In this document: positions 63,195-64,000 of the stretch, piece after piece
Numbering within the stretch: position 1 is the first letter of the stretch
Layout of the letters: every line of letters starts with the position of its first letter
DNA from: Mycolicibacterium rhodesiae JS60
Lineage (GTDB): Bacteria > Actinomycetota > Actinomycetes > Mycobacteriales > Mycobacteriaceae
Direction: 5' to 3'
DNA: 64,000 bases
NCBI GenBank assembly: GCA_000230935.2
Contig: AGIQ01000002.1
Span: forward strand, 558,001 to 622,000
Program-made: the position numbers and the translations under genes
Notes under the pieces: model-generated
What the model was told of the DNA's origin: nothing
The model's database searches: none
Seen by the model: only the letters and a program-made list of their open reading frames with translations

Positions 63195-64000
63195 GATCGA
63201 TCCTGACCACCACCCGCCGGTACGGCTGGCGCGCTTTCGTGCTGCTGATCACGGCGTTGGTGCTGACGTCGTGCGGCTGGCGGGGTATCGCCAACGTGCC
63301 GATGCCGGGTGGACCCGGTAGCGGCAAGGACAAGATGACCATCTACGTCCAGATGCCGGATACGTTGGCGCTCAACGTCAACAGCCGGGTCCGGGTTGCC
63401 GACGTGTTCGTCGGCTCGGTGCGTGCCATTGAGCTGAAGAACTGGATTCCCACGCTCACGCTCGACTTGGAACCCGGAATCAAGTTGCCTGCCAACGCGA
63501 TTGCGCGGATCGGCCAGACCAGCCTGTTGGGTACTCAGCACGTTGAGCTGGATCCGCCGCCGAACCCGTCGCCCGAACCGTTGCGTAACGGTGCGACGAT
63601 CCCGCTGAAGAACTCCCAGTCGTTCCCGACCACCGAACGCACGCTGGCCAGTATCGCCACCGTGCTGCGCGGCGGCGGCATCCCGAACCTGGAGATCATC
63701 CAGACCGAGGTCGCCAACATCCTGGACGGCAACGCCGAACAGATCCGCGACTTCCTTGGCAAGCTGGACACCTTCACCGACCAGCTCAACCAGCAGCGCG
63801 AGGATCTCACCCGGGCCATCGACAAGACCAACGAACTGGTGTCGATCGTGGCCGCGCGGGATGCCACACTGGACCGAGTTCTCACCGAATTCCCGCCGCT
63901 GATCAAGTATTTCGCGGATGCCAGGGATCGCTTCACCGGTGCCGTCGAGGCGCTCGGCCGGTTCAGCCGCATCACCGACCAGACGCTGTCGCAGTCGCGT
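63191..64000 (+). CDS. lprK: Mce1E lipoprotein LprK, N-terminal part
   Basis: A GTG at 63191 overlaps the mce1D stop; the frame is open to the window end (270 codons). It has a lipoprotein signal (LLITALVLTSC, Cys28), then an MCE domain (LALNVNSRVRVADVFVGSV) and the start of the helical region. It is the lipid-anchored Mce1 subunit. The C-terminus, mce1F and later genes lie outside. Confidence 0.93.
   Translation, partial: MRSILTTTRRYGWRAFVLLITALVLTSCGWRGIANVPMPGGPGSGKDKMTIYVQMPDTLALNVNSRVRVADVFVGSVRAIELKNWIPTLTLDLEPGIKLPANAIARIGQTSLLGTQHVELDPPPNPSPEPLRNGATIPLKNSQSFPTTERTLASIATVLRGGGIPNLEIIQTEVANILDGNAEQIRDFLGKLDTFTDQLNQQREDLTRAIDKTNELVSIVAARDATLDRVLTEFPPLIKYFADARDRFTGAVEALGRFSRITDQTLSQSR

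Overview
The window looks like the chromosome of a rapidly growing mycobacterium (Mycolicibacterium type). Supporting this are the high GC content, GTG/ATG starts with frequent 1-4 bp overlaps (GTGA, ATGA, TGATG), several likely leaderless genes, a gene order following the M. tuberculosis Rv0135c-Rv0173 block (recalled from memory), a complete fructose PTS locus and a Dps1-type protein like that of M. smegmatis. I saw no tRNA, rRNA, CRISPR array, insertion sequence or prophage.

Layout: 1-5.8 kb holds the end of an NlpC/P60 endopeptidase gene and then a copper-handling island: an HMA copper chaperone behind a CsoR-like operator, a Met/His-rich DUF305 lipoprotein, a two-component pair whose sensor has a short His-rich external loop, a Tat-exported MmcO-type multicopper oxidase, a SHOCT membrane protein and a broken PPOX gene. 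A 15-bp motif is shared by the DUF305 promoter and the regulator/oxidase divergent promoter. 5.6-8.7 kb is a tightly coupled urc1-urc4-upp set for the URC route of uracil catabolism. 8.8-14.9 kb has a TIGR03085 protein, a methyltransferase, an ABC-2 exporter, a zinc alcohol dehydrogenase, an F420-type PPOX oxidoreductase and a C39-like putative cysteine peptidase.

14.9-24.3 kb matches Rv0135c-Rv0142: TetR/CYP138, MsrA/MsrB (plus a diguanylate cyclase), a SnoaL-like/epimerase pair behind a KstR-type palindrome, DUF427 and an AlkA-like glycosylase. Then come dps, aqpZ, a ClC channel and the PTS locus (ptsH, fruA, fruK, DeoR regulator, divergent ptsI). 33-42 kb holds pirin, a FUSC exporter, TetR regulators, ALDH, methyltransferase, SDR and HAD genes. 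42.5-48.2 kb is transhydrogenase (pntA, pntB), DUF456, PtpB-type phosphatase and fadE2.

48.2-53.4 kb has a 58-residue exported peptide gene divergent from a NarL-type two-component pair, an LtrA gene coupled to a frameshifted small gene, a 36-codon gene with a strong Shine-Dalgarno, a TetR gene and an SRPBCC protein. 53.4-64 kb is the mce1 lipid importer locus: mce1R, fadD5, yrbE1AB, mce1A-D and the start of lprK (mce1E), cut by the window end. Most functions are family assignments; the regulatory sites are sequence observations with inferred partners.
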